Source of the DNA: Allorhodopirellula heiligendammensis
GTDB taxonomy: Bacteria; Planctomycetota; Planctomycetia; Pirellulales; Pirellulaceae
DNA length: 64,000 bases
Direction: 5' to 3'
Assembly (NCBI RefSeq): GCF_007860105.1
Contig: NZ_SJPU01000002.1
Location: 1,353,739-1,417,738 of the forward strand
Shown: positions 25,311 through 36,500 of the stretch, piece after piece
Position numbering within the stretch: the first letter of the stretch is position 1
How the letters are laid out: each line of letters starts with the position of its first letter
The notes under the pieces: generated by a model
The model's database searches: none
What the model was told of the DNA's origin: nothing
The model's input: the letters and a program-made list of their open reading frames with translations, nothing else
Position numbers and translations under genes: made by a program

Positions 25311-28300
25311 ATGAAACGCTTCACTTCGACTCCATTGCGAGATTGGTTGGTTGGCTCTCGCACCGACGAAACTGCCAGTGGGCTTACCCCTGCGGCGCGT
25401 CGCCGGGCCTTGGCTCGATCGGTCACGGGCACCTCACATCGGCGTGCTGGGAAGCGACGGGTGCAGGTCGAAAAACTAGAGGCACGCCATCTGATGGCGG
25501 TTGTCACGGGAGAGGTTTTTCTCGATGCCAACCAAGACGGCCTGCGTCAGGACGATGAAACCGGTGCCTCGGACGTCCGTGTGTACTTGGATCAAAACTC
25601 CAATGGGACCTTGGACTCTTCCGAACCATCGACGTTGTCGGATGTCGACGGCTTCTATTCGTTTCCGACGCTGGTGGCGGGTGACTATCAAGTGCGGGTG
25701 AGCCCCGCGCCCGGATTTGTGCAAACATCGCCCTCAGTCACGTTCGGCTGGAACGACACGGTCGTTCAGGACGACAGTGGCGACTACTTCCGCGCCGCAC
25801 AATTGTTCAAAGTCAACGCGGATGGCGAGGTGCAGTCGATTGGTCAGCCGACGAGCAATCGGATGGATGGGTTGGTTCAAATTGGTGACAATTCGCTGAT
25901 CGGAATCGACACCCGCAGCAATGAGGTATTTCGAGTCGATCCGTTCACCGGTGAACGCTCGCGTGTGGCCGAATCCAATCTGGATATCGTCGGCGGCTTA
26001 GCATACGACCGGGTCGGCAACACCGTTTATACGCTGGTACGCGGCAGTGCCGACGCGACCAACCGCGTCCTTGCGCGGATTGATGTTAACACCGCACGGA
26101 CGACGCTGATTGGTAACGGTTACTCAGGCCTGAGTTCGGTTAGCGACTTAGTATTCGACCCTGTCAATCGGCGCGTGATCGGATTTGACAACAGCGATGA
26201 CGAGTTTTTTGCCTTTGACCTGAATGGTGTTGGGCGTACGGTCGCGCGGGCGAGTTTCACTGGCATCGATGCAAATTCCATGGCATTGGCGACGACCGAC
26301 CAACTGGAGAGCGTTCTTCCAAGTGGGCCACGGGCGACATCATCCTATGTGTGGATGTTTGATGCCGACGACAACGATCGCACTGCGACGCTCCTGGTAG
26401 AGATTCCCGACGCAGTTCCCAACATCGTCGAGACGGCGGTGGTGAGGGCCTCGATTGACGTCAACGAGCCGGTTCGCCCGGTGGCACTGACGCGAAGCGC
26501 GATTGGCAACAATGCCCGCGACATCACGCTGACTCAGTTTGAATCTCGCAACAACGTTGATTTTGCGATCGCCCCCGATGTGATTGGGTTTCGTTTGGTG
26601 CCGAGTAAGCCCTTGACCGGGGCGGGCTCCCTCGGCCAAGAAGGCGCCACCGTGGTGGGTGGAGCAATCGACGAGGACTTTGTCGAAGTCACGTTGAATC
26701 GTCAGCCCGCCTCCGATGTGACACTCAATCTCTCGCTATCGAGTGGTTTGGGTGGTGATCCTGGCGTGTTGCTCGATGTTGACCAGCTGACATTCACGCC
26801 GGACGATTGGGCAACACCCCGCCGCGTGAGGTTGACGCCTGATCTCGCTAACATGGTCAAGGTGATCACGCCAAGTACCTTGACGGCGACAGTGGATGCG
26901 GCGAATTCGGATCCAATGTTCGCGAATCTGCCCGCTCAAACGTTGCCGGTGCGAGCCTTACCCGCACTCGACGAAGGGCAATTTGACTCGCCCGTAATCA
27001 ATGAAATCTTGGTCGAAAGCCGCTACTCGTCCGACGTGTCGCGTACGTCGGACCAATATATTGAGCTCCGAGGAAAACCCAACGAAGTGCTGCCTGCGGG
27101 CACCTACTTCGTCGTCGTTGAAGAATATTCCAGCCAACTTGGTCAGATCAACACAGTCATCGACTTAAGCGGTCAGTCCTTTGGTCAAAACGGATTCCTG
27201 GTGCTTCTGCAGGGACTCAACACGTATGACATCGCTGTCGGGGCGAACGTGCTGGAGAGTGATGTGTCGGGATTCAATGGACTGCCCGGTGGGATTTTTA
27301 CGAGCAATCAGGCTGACGGATCATTAGATGCTGTCCTCAGTGACGCCAGCTATTTCCTCATTCAGTCGGATACTCCCCCCGTCGTCAATGATGACATTGA
27401 TGCCAACAATGATGGATTCATTGATGCTGACAGCCCGGCCTCCGATTGGGACACCTATGATGCCGTGGCGATGCATGATTTTACGTTGAGCGAGACATCC
27501 TATGCACCGATCATCTTTGTCGAAGATTTTGGTAGCGGTCACCCGGTCGTCCAGCGAAACAGCCAAGGTCAAACGATCGTCTCGTTTGATGGCTATGGGT
27601 ACGTCGGCCGCATTGGAGATTCGATCGGTAGCGATTACGACGACTGGGTATCCGGCTCAGTGCAGGATGTCGCGGCAGGATCATCCGGCGTTGATGCCGA
27701 CGCGGAGGGGCTGCTGGAATTTTATGGTAACGAGGTTTCTTATCCCGCTCTGTTCGATCATGCGCTCGATAACCTAGGCGGCAGTAATTTCGTGGGCGGT
27801 GTCCGGGGGAGGATTTCACTGCTGCCCTCCAACGGCGATATCGCCAATGGCACACCACCGGACACGACGCTGCCTGCCGAAGGTGTCACGGTGTTCGTGG
27901 ACACCAATGGCAATGGTATTCGCGACAATATCCTGCATGTTGTTGAGCCCGACGATGCCGCGCCGCCCTTCGACATTAGCAATCCGATCCCGAGTGACGC
28001 CGAGTACTCATTAACGCAGGAGTTCGACGGAGTCACAATCACGGTCGATACGATCGATGGTGCCTTTATTGACGATGACGTGGTCTCACGTCGCCAACGT
28101 GTCGCCGGTCGCTCCGTCGGCAATCGCATTTTTAGCGACGGTGCGATTGATTGGTTCTACAGTTCCAGGCACCTGCGATTCGATTTCTTTCGCCCCATCA
28201 GCTCGGCCTCGATTGACGTTATTAATTCAAGTGCGTTTAATTTTGCGTATGGGCGGCTGGATGCGTACAACGCCGCTGGCGAGCTGGTGGCTAGTTCGCT

Positions 28301-30980
28301 CAGTTCCGCTGTCAGTGGTACTCGCCGGGGCACCGTCACGGTGTCTGCGCCCGGCGAGCAGATCGTGCGCGTCGAAGCTTATGGGGACGATAGTCTCAAC
28401 GCGAGCTCGTTCCTGGCGAGTTTTGATTCGTTCAGTTACTTGCAACCCGAACCGGCCGCGATCACCGACCAGAATGGCATCTACGAGATCAGCGGTCTGT
28501 TCCCAGGTAACTACGAGCTTGCCGTTGCGGGCACTGCCGAAGTTGCCAACCTGCTCGCCACCTCGACGCACCCGTTTTTCATTACGGAGTATGAAAACTA
28601 CTTTTTCAATAGTGAGTTTCGCCCCAACACCCCGCCCTCGTTTCCCGATGGCGAGAACGTGGTCGTCACTATGGACGAGAACCCATCAGTGGGCAGCTTC
28701 GTGGCGGCCGTCAACGGTTTCGATGCTGACAACAGCGGCTTGACGTACGAGTTTGTCGGCGGTAACAGCGCCGGATTGGAGTTGGTCACGCTACCGGACT
28801 TCACCGCCGAGATTCGTACGACCGCTGACGCTGATTTGGATTTTGAGACCGAGCCCGTTCGAGTGCTATCGGTCCGTGCGACGGACGAGTTCGGTGCCAG
28901 TGCAACAACTCGCGTGACACTGCAACTCAACGATATCAATGAAGCGCCGGTGATCTCCGACGCTGAACTCTCCGTCTCCGAAGACGCGATCGCGGGCTCC
29001 ACGACCGGGACAGTGATCGGTCGCATCGATGCAATTGATCCCGACGCTGATGCGGATCAGCAGCTCACCTATACCGTGATTCCGAGTACCCCTGATGACT
29101 TCTTTGAAAACGACGGTTCGTCGTTCTTCTCGGTGGATGAGCTCACCGGCGTGGTTCGCTTGACCGCCCCACTGGATTTTGAATCCACCAGTTTGTTGGT
29201 GCTTCGCGTTCGTGTCAGTGATAATAATGCGACACCGGGGGTCACTATTGCTGACAAAATTATTCGTGTTTCGGATGAAAATGACCCGCCGCAGGTGGTC
29301 ACAACGGCCTTTAACGTGCTTGAGTCATCGACCGGCGAGTTGGCGTCACTCACTGTCACGGATCCTGACGACGGTCAGAACCATACGTTCCAGCTCGTCA
29401 ATCCAAGCTCTTTGATATCCATCACGCCAGCGGGCAAAGTTGTTCTCAACCCTGGGCAGAGTTTGGATTTTGAAACCGCGCCACGCATTCAGTTTGATAT
29501 CTCGGTCAGTGATAACGGCAGTCCGCCACTGGCGACCACGTCGACGATTGTTTTGAATGTGCAAGACGTCAATGAGCCTGCAGTGCTCAATCGGCACAGC
29601 AATCAGAATAGTCCCGCGAGTGAAAACCAGCCTGGCCTGGTCATCGCGACACTGTCCCTTGTCGATCCAGAGGGTTTGAACGCCGATTACGCCTTCGAGC
29701 TTGCACCCAGTCCGAGCTCGGATCTGTTCCAGTTCGATCCACTGACCGGTCGCTTGCAACTAGCCGATGGCGTGACCCTTGATTACGAATCGGCACCGCT
29801 ACACGACCTCACCTTCGAAGTCGTTGATCGGACCGGACAGCTGCCTACCACCACACAGCCCTTCCGTGTGTACGTGGGGGATGTGAACGAACCGGCCTAC
29901 GTGACGACGCAGAAAATTTTTGTTTCCGAGGTGCCCAACCCTGGTGACGAAGTCGGACGCATCGGGGTCGTCGATCCCGATCCTGGTATCCTGGGTAGCA
30001 GTCTGTCGATCGAGATTATCGGTGGTACTGCGCAGCAGTTCTTTGAGTTTGAATCCGCGTCCAACGCACCCCACAAGCCGGTCTCTCAACTCGATCCATT
30101 TTTGTTGAAGGTACGCGGCGATTTTAGTCTCGCTGCCTTCAGAGCGATTGACCCGGCGACACTCGACCTGCAGCTACGCGTCTCCGATGGCAATAGCTCG
30201 ACCGTCCAACCCGTCGATGTTCAGATCGAATTGAACGAAGTCAACGAGCCTCCGTTATTCAATCAAGCCATACTTGCGAATACCTTTGATGGGGAACGCG
30301 TCGTGACCGGTACTACATTCCGGTTGACCGTTCCGCAGAACATTGCGGAGGATCCTGAGGGCGACGATTTTCTACTGCGAATCGGTCAAAAGGTTCGCGA
30401 CGAGAATGGTGATTTGGTTCTCGATGATGGCGGGCGAGTAAAATTAAAGCTGCCCAGTTGGCTGGCGTTCAATCCCGATACGCTTGAGTTGGTCGGCCGG
30501 CCTGGCAGTGCGGTTCGCGGTGACGTCGATCTCGTCATCCGGGCCCTGGAAGTCGGCCCATTTCCGCTATCGGTCGATCACGAGTTCACTCTGCCGGTTT
30601 CACCACTGCAAAATTCGGTGAATCCCTACGACGTGACCAATGACGGCGAAGTAACATCACTCGATGCACTCCGAATTATCAACTTCCTCAACGAATCCAG
30701 TGCTTCGGTTGCCTCCAACGGAAGTCTTTCGAGTGATTTGGTGTACCTCGATGTCTCAGGCGATGGATTCGTTACCGATCTCGATGCGCTGCAAGTGATC
30801 AACGAACTCAATCGAGAGGTTGATAATGCGGCAGCACCTGAACCGTTGCCGCAGCCGGTTGCTGCGGGTGGTTCTCATGATGCATCACTGCCTGTTGACG
30901 ATCGGTTATCATCTCTTGATGATCAGCTCACGCGTGAACAGGCCGTCGACGCGGTACTCGGTCAGTCCAGTCTGTTCTAA
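25311..30980 (+). CDS. Giant LEPR-XLL surface protein with SdrD-like, lamin-tail-like, cadherin and dockerin modules
   Basis: A 1889-residue exported protein. The N-terminus has the LEPR-XLL motif VEKLEARHLMA (residues 53-63). An SdrD_B-like module follows (GEVFLDANQDGLRQDDETG), then a propeller-like stretch, a Calx-beta-like segment, a lamin-tail-like module (PVINEILVESRY), and another SdrD-like unit (VTVFVDTNGNGIRDN). From about 28630 to 30240 there are five cadherin-type repeats with LDFE and VNEP signatures. The C-terminus has a dockerin type I pair (DVTNDGEVTSLDALRIINFL and DVSGDGFVTDLDALQVINEL). It probably serves in adhesion or cell-surface structure. ATG 25311 is preferred; an in-frame GTG at 25221 exists. 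Confidence 0.85.
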   Translation: MKRFTSTPLRDWLVGSRTDETASGLTPAARRRALARSVTGTSHRRAGKRRVQVEKLEARHLMAVVTGEVFLDANQDGLRQDDETGASDVRVYLDQNSNGTLDSSEPSTLSDVDGFYSFPTLVAGDYQVRVSPAPGFVQTSPSVTFGWNDTVVQDDSGDYFRAAQLFKVNADGEVQSIGQPTSNRMDGLVQIGDNSLIGIDTRSNEVFRVDPFTGERSRVAESNLDIVGGLAYDRVGNTVYTLVRGSADATNRVLARIDVNTARTTLIGNGYSGLSSVSDLVFDPVNRRVIGFDNSDDEFFAFDLNGVGRTVARASFTGIDANSMALATTDQLESVLPSGPRATSSYVWMFDADDNDRTATLLVEIPDAVPNIVETAVVRASIDVNEPVRPVALTRSAIGNNARDITLTQFESRNNVDFAIAPDVIGFRLVPSKPLTGAGSLGQEGATVVGGAIDEDFVEVTLNRQPASDVTLNLSLSSGLGGDPGVLLDVDQLTFTPDDWATPRRVRLTPDLANMVKVITPSTLTATVDAANSDPMFANLPAQTLPVRALPALDEGQFDSPVINEILVESRYSSDVSRTSDQYIELRGKPNEVLPAGTYFVVVEEYSSQLGQINTVIDLSGQSFGQNGFLVLLQGLNTYDIAVGANVLESDVSGFNGLPGGIFTSNQADGSLDAVLSDASYFLIQSDTPPVVNDDIDANNDGFIDADSPASDWDTYDAVAMHDFTLSETSYAPIIFVEDFGSGHPVVQRNSQGQTIVSFDGYGYVGRIGDSIGSDYDDWVSGSVQDVAAGSSGVDADAEGLLEFYGNEVSYPALFDHALDNLGGSNFVGGVRGRISLLPSNGDIANGTPPDTTLPAEGVTVFVDTNGNGIRDNILHVVEPDDAAPPFDISNPIPSDAEYSLTQEFDGVTITVDTIDGAFIDDDVVSRRQRVAGRSVGNRIFSDGAIDWFYSSRHLRFDFFRPISSASIDVINSSAFNFAYGRLDAYNAAGELVASSLSSAVSGTRRGTVTVSAPGEQIVRVEAYGDDSLNASSFLASFDSFSYLQPEPAAITDQNGIYEISGLFPGNYELAVAGTAEVANLLATSTHPFFITEYENYFFNSEFRPNTPPSFPDGENVVVTMDENPSVGSFVAAVNGFDADNSGLTYEFVGGNSAGLELVTLPDFTAEIRTTADADLDFETEPVRVLSVRATDEFGASATTRVTLQLNDINEAPVISDAELSVSEDAIAGSTTGTVIGRIDAIDPDADADQQLTYTVIPSTPDDFFENDGSSFFSVDELTGVVRLTAPLDFESTSLLVLRVRVSDNNATPGVTIADKIIRVSDENDPPQVVTTAFNVLESSTGELASLTVTDPDDGQNHTFQLVNPSSLISITPAGKVVLNPGQSLDFETAPRIQFDISVSDNGSPPLATTSTIVLNVQDVNEPAVLNRHSNQNSPASENQPGLVIATLSLVDPEGLNADYAFELAPSPSSDLFQFDPLTGRLQLADGVTLDYESAPLHDLTFEVVDRTGQLPTTTQPFRVYVGDVNEPAYVTTQKIFVSEVPNPGDEVGRIGVVDPDPGILGSSLSIEIIGGTAQQFFEFESASNAPHKPVSQLDPFLLKVRGDFSLAAFRAIDPATLDLQLRVSDGNSSTVQPVDVQIELNEVNEPPLFNQAILANTFDGERVVTGTTFRLTVPQNIAEDPEGDDFLLRIGQKVRDENGDLVLDDGGRVKLKLPSWLAFNPDTLELVGRPGSAVRGDVDLVIRALEVGPFPLSVDHEFTLPVSPLQNSVNPYDVTNDGEVTSLDALRIINFLNESSASVASNGSLSSDLVYLDVSGDGFVTDLDALQVINELNREVDNAAAPEPLPQPVAAGGSHDASLPVDDRLSSLDDQLTREQAVDAVLGQSSLF

Positions 30981-31072
30981 AGATCAATTCTTCGTTTCCA
31001 GTATGCACACGTTCGTCGGAGCGTGGGCTTGCCATCTCACGTAAATCCTCTCCTCCCATCTCTTTTGCGAAT

Positions 31073-31945
31073 ATGAAACTCTCTCTTCCCTGGCTGCTCT
31101 CGATCGCCGTTCTGTCATTGCTCGGTTCGAGCGTCGCCACCGCTGAGGAGGCGGCCACTGGCTCATCTCCCCTGAAGGTGCTGCTGGTGGCAGGCGGCTG
31201 TTGTCACGATTACGAGACTCAGTCAAAGCTGCTCAAAGAGGGTATTGAGTCACGGATGAACGCTGAAGTGACCGTCGCGTTCAATCCTGACCATACGACG
31301 CGAGCGACATTTGAAATCTACGAATCCGACGATTGGGCGGAAGGGTACGACGTTGTCGTGCACGATGAGTGCTCAGCCGATGTGACCGACAAAGCCTATG
31401 TTCAGCGGATCCTCGCGGCCCATCGAAACGGTACACCGGCGGTGAACCTACACTGCGCCATGCACAGCTATCGCTGGGGAGATTTTCGAGATCCTGTCGA
31501 ACCCGGTGCTGACAACGCGGGTTGGTACGAGATGATCGGATTGCAGTCGACCGGCCACGGCCCCAAATTTCCAATCGAGGTGAACTTCACCGAAAACCCG
31601 ATTACCCGAGGCCTCGAAAACTGGACGACGATCAACGAAGAGTTATACAACAACGTTCGTGTTTTCGACGGTACGACAGCGCTGGCATCTGGCAAGCAAA
31701 CGGTTCCTCCTAATAAAGCACAGCTTAAGAAAAACCCAGACGCAAAGGGCAAAGTGGCCGAGTCTGTTGTCGTGTGGACGAGCGAATACGGCCCGAACAA
31801 GACCAAAATCTTCAGCACCACGCTGGGCCATCAAAACGAAACCGTCGCGGATGCCAGGTACATGGACCTCGTTGTACGTGGATTGCTTTGGTCAACGGGA
31901 AACCTGACCAAAGAGGGCGAACCAGCCGCCGCAGTCTTGAAATAG
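31073..31945 (+). CDS. ThuA domain protein, exported
   Basis: The 290-residue product has a signal peptide (LPWLLSIAVLSLLGSSVATA) and a ThuA/trehalose-utilisation-like glutamine-amidotransferase fold: VLLVAGGCCHDYETQ, YDVVVHDECSADV, VNLHCAMHSYRWG and KIFSTTLGHQNET. The family is common in planctomycete catabolic loci. The biochemical role is unproven. It converges on the DUF1501 gene across a perfect hairpin. Confidence 0.85.
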   Translation: MKLSLPWLLSIAVLSLLGSSVATAEEAATGSSPLKVLLVAGGCCHDYETQSKLLKEGIESRMNAEVTVAFNPDHTTRATFEIYESDDWAEGYDVVVHDECSADVTDKAYVQRILAAHRNGTPAVNLHCAMHSYRWGDFRDPVEPGADNAGWYEMIGLQSTGHGPKFPIEVNFTENPITRGLENWTTINEELYNNVRVFDGTTALASGKQTVPPNKAQLKKNPDAKGKVAESVVVWTSEYGPNKTKIFSTTLGHQNETVADARYMDLVVRGLLWSTGNLTKEGEPAAAVLK

Positions 31946-31969
31946 ACTTTCTCGAGGGCAGCTGACTTG

Positions 31970-31994
31970 CCGGGCGATCCACGCGATCGCCCGG
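31970..31994. terminator. Perfect hairpin between convergent ThuA and DUF1501 genes
   Basis: CCGGGCGATC (31970-31979) and GATCGCCCGG (31985-31994) form a perfect 10-bp stem with a 5-nt loop, 24 bp after the ThuA stop and 20 bp before the converging stop. T-runs are absent on both sides, so it may be bidirectional but not a classical intrinsic terminator. Confidence 0.5.
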
Positions 31995-32013
31995 GGCCGA
32001 TCCAGTGATAAGC

Positions 32014-33498
32014 TCATGCAAGAATATCGTTGACGACACTGCCGTGCACATCCGTCAAGCGAAAGTCACGGCCTTGAAAACGATAGGTTAAACGCTCGTG
32101 GTCGATGCCGAGCAAGTGTAGCATCGTCGCGTGCAAATCATGTACGTGAACTGGGTTTTCGGTAATGTTGTAGCAGAGCTCGTCAGTCGCTCCGTAGGTC
32201 AAGCCGCGTTTGATCCCAGCACCTGTCATCCACAATGAAAAGCAGCGGGGGTGGTGATCACGGCCGTAGGTCTCGGCGTTCAGTGCGCCCTGGCAATACG
32301 ATGTTCGCCCGAACTCTCCACCCCAGACCACGAGCGTGTCGTCCAGCATGCCGCGTTGTTTTAAATCATTGATCAACGCCCGCGTCGGCTGATCCGTGTC
32401 GCGGCACTGCCCAGGCAGCTGTTTCGGCAATGTAAAATGCTGGTCCCAGCCCATGTGGAACAGTTGCACGAATCGTACGTCGCGCTCAGCGAGTCGCCGG
32501 GCGAGCAGGCAGTTGTAGGCGTACGTGCCCCGCTTCATGACATCCGGGCCGTAGCTATCGAGGACATGCTGAGGCTCATCGGAAAACTCGGTTAGCTCAG
32601 GCACTGAGGTTTGCATGCGATACGCGAGCTCGTACTGCTTGATCCTCGTGCTGATTTCAGGGTCGGCGAACTCATCGAGTTTTGCTTGATTGAGCTTGGC
32701 CAGATCGTCGAGCATCCGGCGGCGTGCTGTGCCATCGAAGCCTTCCGGATTGCTCAGGTAGAGCACCGGGTCTCCAACACTCATCAATTTGACACCGGCG
32801 TAGTTGGATGGCAAAAAACCGCTGCCCCACAATCGATCATAGAGCGGTTGGCAGTTCGGACGCCCCGTTCCCCGCGACACCATCGTGATGAATGTAGGGA
32901 GATTGTTATTAAGCGTCCCAAGACCATAGTGCAACCAAGATCCCAGGCTCGGTCGCCCGGGAAGCTGGTTGCCAGATTGAAAGAAGGTCATCGCGGGATC
33001 GTGATTGATCGCTTCGGTATGCATCGATCGGATCAAGCACATGTCATCAGCGAGAGTGGCGATATGCGGCAATAACTCGCTGCCGAGTTCCATCCCGCAT
33101 TCGCCGTGTTTTTCAAACTGATAGCGACTCCCTGCCAGCGGGAATGACTGCTGCCCGGCAGTCATACCGGTAATACGCTGGTTCATGTCCACGTAGTCGC
33201 GAAGGTCCTTGCCCTCGTATTGTTGCAGAGCAGGTTTATTGTCAAACAATTCTTGCTGCGACGGAGCGCCACTTTGAAACAGATAAATCACTCGTTTCGC
33301 TTTGGGCGGAACATGATAATCACGTAACGTCCCTGTCGGCGGTGGTATCTCCGGTGGTGAGCCGCTCGGTCCAGCCGCCAGTCCTCGATCGCCCCCGAGT
33401 ATCGAGGCCATGGCTGCAATACCAATACCGGATGCCGAGCGACCAAAGAACCGGCGGCGCGTGAGGTGGAGACGATGATCGTCGAAGTCAGAATTCAT
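32014..33498 (-). CDS. DUF1501 protein with Tat signal
   Basis: The 494-residue protein opens with a twin-arginine signal (LTRRRFFGRSASGIGIAAMA). Downstream it shows AKRVIYLFQSGAPSQ, DTLVVWGGEFGRTSY, HHPRCFSLWMTGAGIKRG and LLGIDHERLTYRFQGRDFR, which define DUF1501, an alkaline-phosphatase-superfamily-like family. It follows a PSD1/DUF1549/DUF1553 gene by 62 bp in the same direction, the standard planctomycete pairing. The substrate is unknown. Confidence 0.92.
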   Translation of the reverse strand: MNSDFDDHRLHLTRRRFFGRSASGIGIAAMASILGGDRGLAAGPSGSPPEIPPPTGTLRDYHVPPKAKRVIYLFQSGAPSQQELFDNKPALQQYEGKDLRDYVDMNQRITGMTAGQQSFPLAGSRYQFEKHGECGMELGSELLPHIATLADDMCLIRSMHTEAINHDPAMTFFQSGNQLPGRPSLGSWLHYGLGTLNNNLPTFITMVSRGTGRPNCQPLYDRLWGSGFLPSNYAGVKLMSVGDPVLYLSNPEGFDGTARRRMLDDLAKLNQAKLDEFADPEISTRIKQYELAYRMQTSVPELTEFSDEPQHVLDSYGPDVMKRGTYAYNCLLARRLAERDVRFVQLFHMGWDQHFTLPKQLPGQCRDTDQPTRALINDLKQRGMLDDTLVVWGGEFGRTSYCQGALNAETYGRDHHPRCFSLWMTGAGIKRGLTYGATDELCYNITENPVHVHDLHATMLHLLGIDHERLTYRFQGRDFRLTDVHGSVVNDILA

Positions 33499-33560
33499 GT
33501 GAGTGGTTACCGGTACGTCAAGGAATCGGTGTGAATGGGCGGCAGGTATGCCATCTCAAA

Positions 33561-36500
33561 CTATTCAATACAGATGAACTCGTCCAAGTTCATGATCAGG
33601 TGTGCGGTGGCGGTCAGCGCGGCATGTTCACTGGCATCGAGCGATTCGTCACGAGGAGATTCACCCACTGAGATTAAACTTGCTGCTTGTTCGGGCCGCG
33701 ATGCATAGTACTCGCGAAAGTAACTCAGGTTGTCTTCAAGCACGTCGAGAGTGTTGTCATTTGCCGGATGAGCCAATGCTTGCTGGTACATGTTCGCCAA
33801 TCGATCGCGACCTTCCGTATCAGGATTTTGCAAAGCGTTCTCGGCCAAGTGTCGCGCCGCTTCAATGAACGTGGGATCGTTCATCAACACGAGTGACTGC
33901 AGTGGCGTATTGGTGCGACGCACCCGAACATTGCAAACTTCGCGGCCTCCTGCGTCAAAAATTGTTTGGCGGGGCGGGTTCACCGCACGCTTCCAATAGG
34001 AGTACATGCTCTTCCGATAGAGATCCTCGCCGGCATCAATCTTGTATTCCGTCCCCACATTCGCTGCGACGACCGCCCACAACCCATCGGGTTGGTACGG
34101 CTTGACGGATGGGCCGCCCAGCTTTTTCGATAACAGTCCACTGGCTTGCAGGGCGACGTCCCGGATCATGAACCCGTCACCGCGATAACGAGGCCCTCTG
34201 GCGAGCAATCGATTTTGGGGGTCGATCGAATTGAGCTTTTCATTGGTGTGCGATGATTGTCGATAGGTCTGACTGGTCATAATCATGCGGTGCATGGCGC
34301 GCATGTCCCAGCCCGACTCGATGAACTGGAACGCCAAATAATCCAGTAGTTCGGGATGGCTGGGTTGTTCGCTCTGCAAGCCAAAGTCTTCGGTCGTCTT
34401 GACCAAGCCGGTACCGAAATGGTCTTGCCACATGCGATTGACGATCACTCTCGCGGTCAGCGGATTTTCGGGAGAGACCAACCATTTGGCGAGTTCCAGG
34501 CGATCTTTGGGTTGCGGAGAGGCGTCACTCGCCAGCAGAACCTTGGGAACCCCGCGCGGCAACGGATTGGATTCATCGGGCGCGTCGTACGCCCCACGCT
34601 CTAGCAGGTAGGCAGGTGTCCGCTCGCCCTCCTGCTCGTCCATCACCATCACGGTGGCACGGGTGAAGCCACGATCGATGAATTCCTTTTCCACAGCCGC
34701 TTTTTCAGCAATGGCCGCACGCAGTGGCTCGTCGATCTTTTCGTAGTGAGACTGAATTTGCTTGCGATCCCGATTGGACTGCTTCTCGAGAGGCTTGCGA
34801 ATGGCCGCCCATGTCTTTTCGTCCAAACCGAGTGTCCTGGGGAGTCCGCCACCGGGTGACTTCGATAACTTCACTTGGAGCTTGCCGATGGAGTGACCGG
34901 CAAAGTTACTGCCAAAATACAGCTGGACGGTAAATTCGTCTGACGCCTGCACGGTGATCGGCGAGGCAAGCTGCACGACCGCCTGGACGGGCGATGGCTT
35001 TGTTTCGCCCCCGTGTACCGCCCAGCCCGTCTTGGGGTCGTCATCAATGGCATTGGTAATGGGATATCCCGGTTGTTCAAAACTTGCTGCGATGGAGGCA
35101 AGTTCCACCGGTTGCTCATTGAGCAGGATCTTCCAATCGGTCAGGACGAAGTTTCCATTGACGCTCGGAGCGAGTTGGCGTGGTTTTGCGAAACGGTCGT
35201 CCGGCAATGCTTCAATCATGATCGCCGAGACCGGTTGGTCAGCCGCATCGAGGTCAACGCGGTAGGTTACCTCGCGAGAATCGCTGCCTGTGAACAGCAG
35301 CGACTGGTCGTCGTTCTTGTCCAGCCGTCCCTGACCAAGCACTTCGTGTGCGCCAATTTTTCCGACCGTCCACTCGGCGGACTCCTCATTGATGTCAGCG
35401 GCCACCGATTGCCGCCACGCTTCCATCCGCTGGTCGAGGGTGCGGCGTGCCGCGGCAATCGAGTTTTCAGCAGCTTCTCGTTTGGCGAGCAAGTCGTCGG
35501 GAACGTTGGCCAGTGGTGAGTACGCCTGCATCGTGGGATTGGCTTTCGTGCCCGGGCCGATACCCCGCTCGCCAATGTTGTTGAAATACGCGTAGAGTGA
35601 AAAGAATTCTCGTTGGCTAATGGGGTCAAACTTGTGGTCATGACACCGTGCGCAGCCTGCGGTGAGTCCTAGCCAAACCGTGGCGGTTGTTTCCACGCGA
35701 TCGATTACGTTTTCAACGAAAAACTCCTCGGCGAGCGCGCCCCCTTCCGCGTTTTGACGGTGATTGCGGTTGAATGCGGTCGCCAGACGCTGGGAATCGG
35801 TAGCGTCAGGTAGCATGTCGCCTGCGATCTGCAGGATTGTGAATTGGTCGAACGGCATGTTTTCGTAGAACGCTTGGGTGACCCAGTCTCGGTATGGCCA
35901 ATTGGTGCGTCCAGCGTCATTCTGGTACCCGTCCGTGTCAGCGTAACGCGAGGCATCGAGCCACCGCAAACTTTGCCGTTCAGCATAGGCCATCGAACTG
36001 AGCAGTTCATCAACGGCGGCTGCGTATGCTTCATCGGTGGGGTTAGCCAGGTAACGCTCCTGCAAACCTTGCGGTGGCAGCATCCCCGTCAACGTCAATG
36101 CAGCCCGTCGCAACAGCGTTGCCGGATCAGCGGGGGGCGAGGGAGACAAATTCGCTTCCATCAATCGCTGGGCTACAAACGCATCGATCGGATGCTCCGT
36201 CCACCGTGACCGCGTCTCTGGTGCCCACGGAGTATTCACCTGCTGCTGGAATACCTCCGTCGGCGGACTTTCCCGTTTGGGCGTCGTGAACGCCCAATGT
36301 TTCGCGTAGGGAGCGCCCTGTTCGATCCATGCATCGAGAATGCGCTTGTCGGCGTCGGTGAGGACCCGGTTGCTGTCGGCAGGCGGCATTTGGTCGTCGG
36401 GGTCGGATGCATGAATCCGAGCATGCAGTTCACTGGCCTCGAGATTGCCGGGCACGACCGCAGCATAGCCGCCGAGATCCGCGAACAGGTTCTCTTTCGT

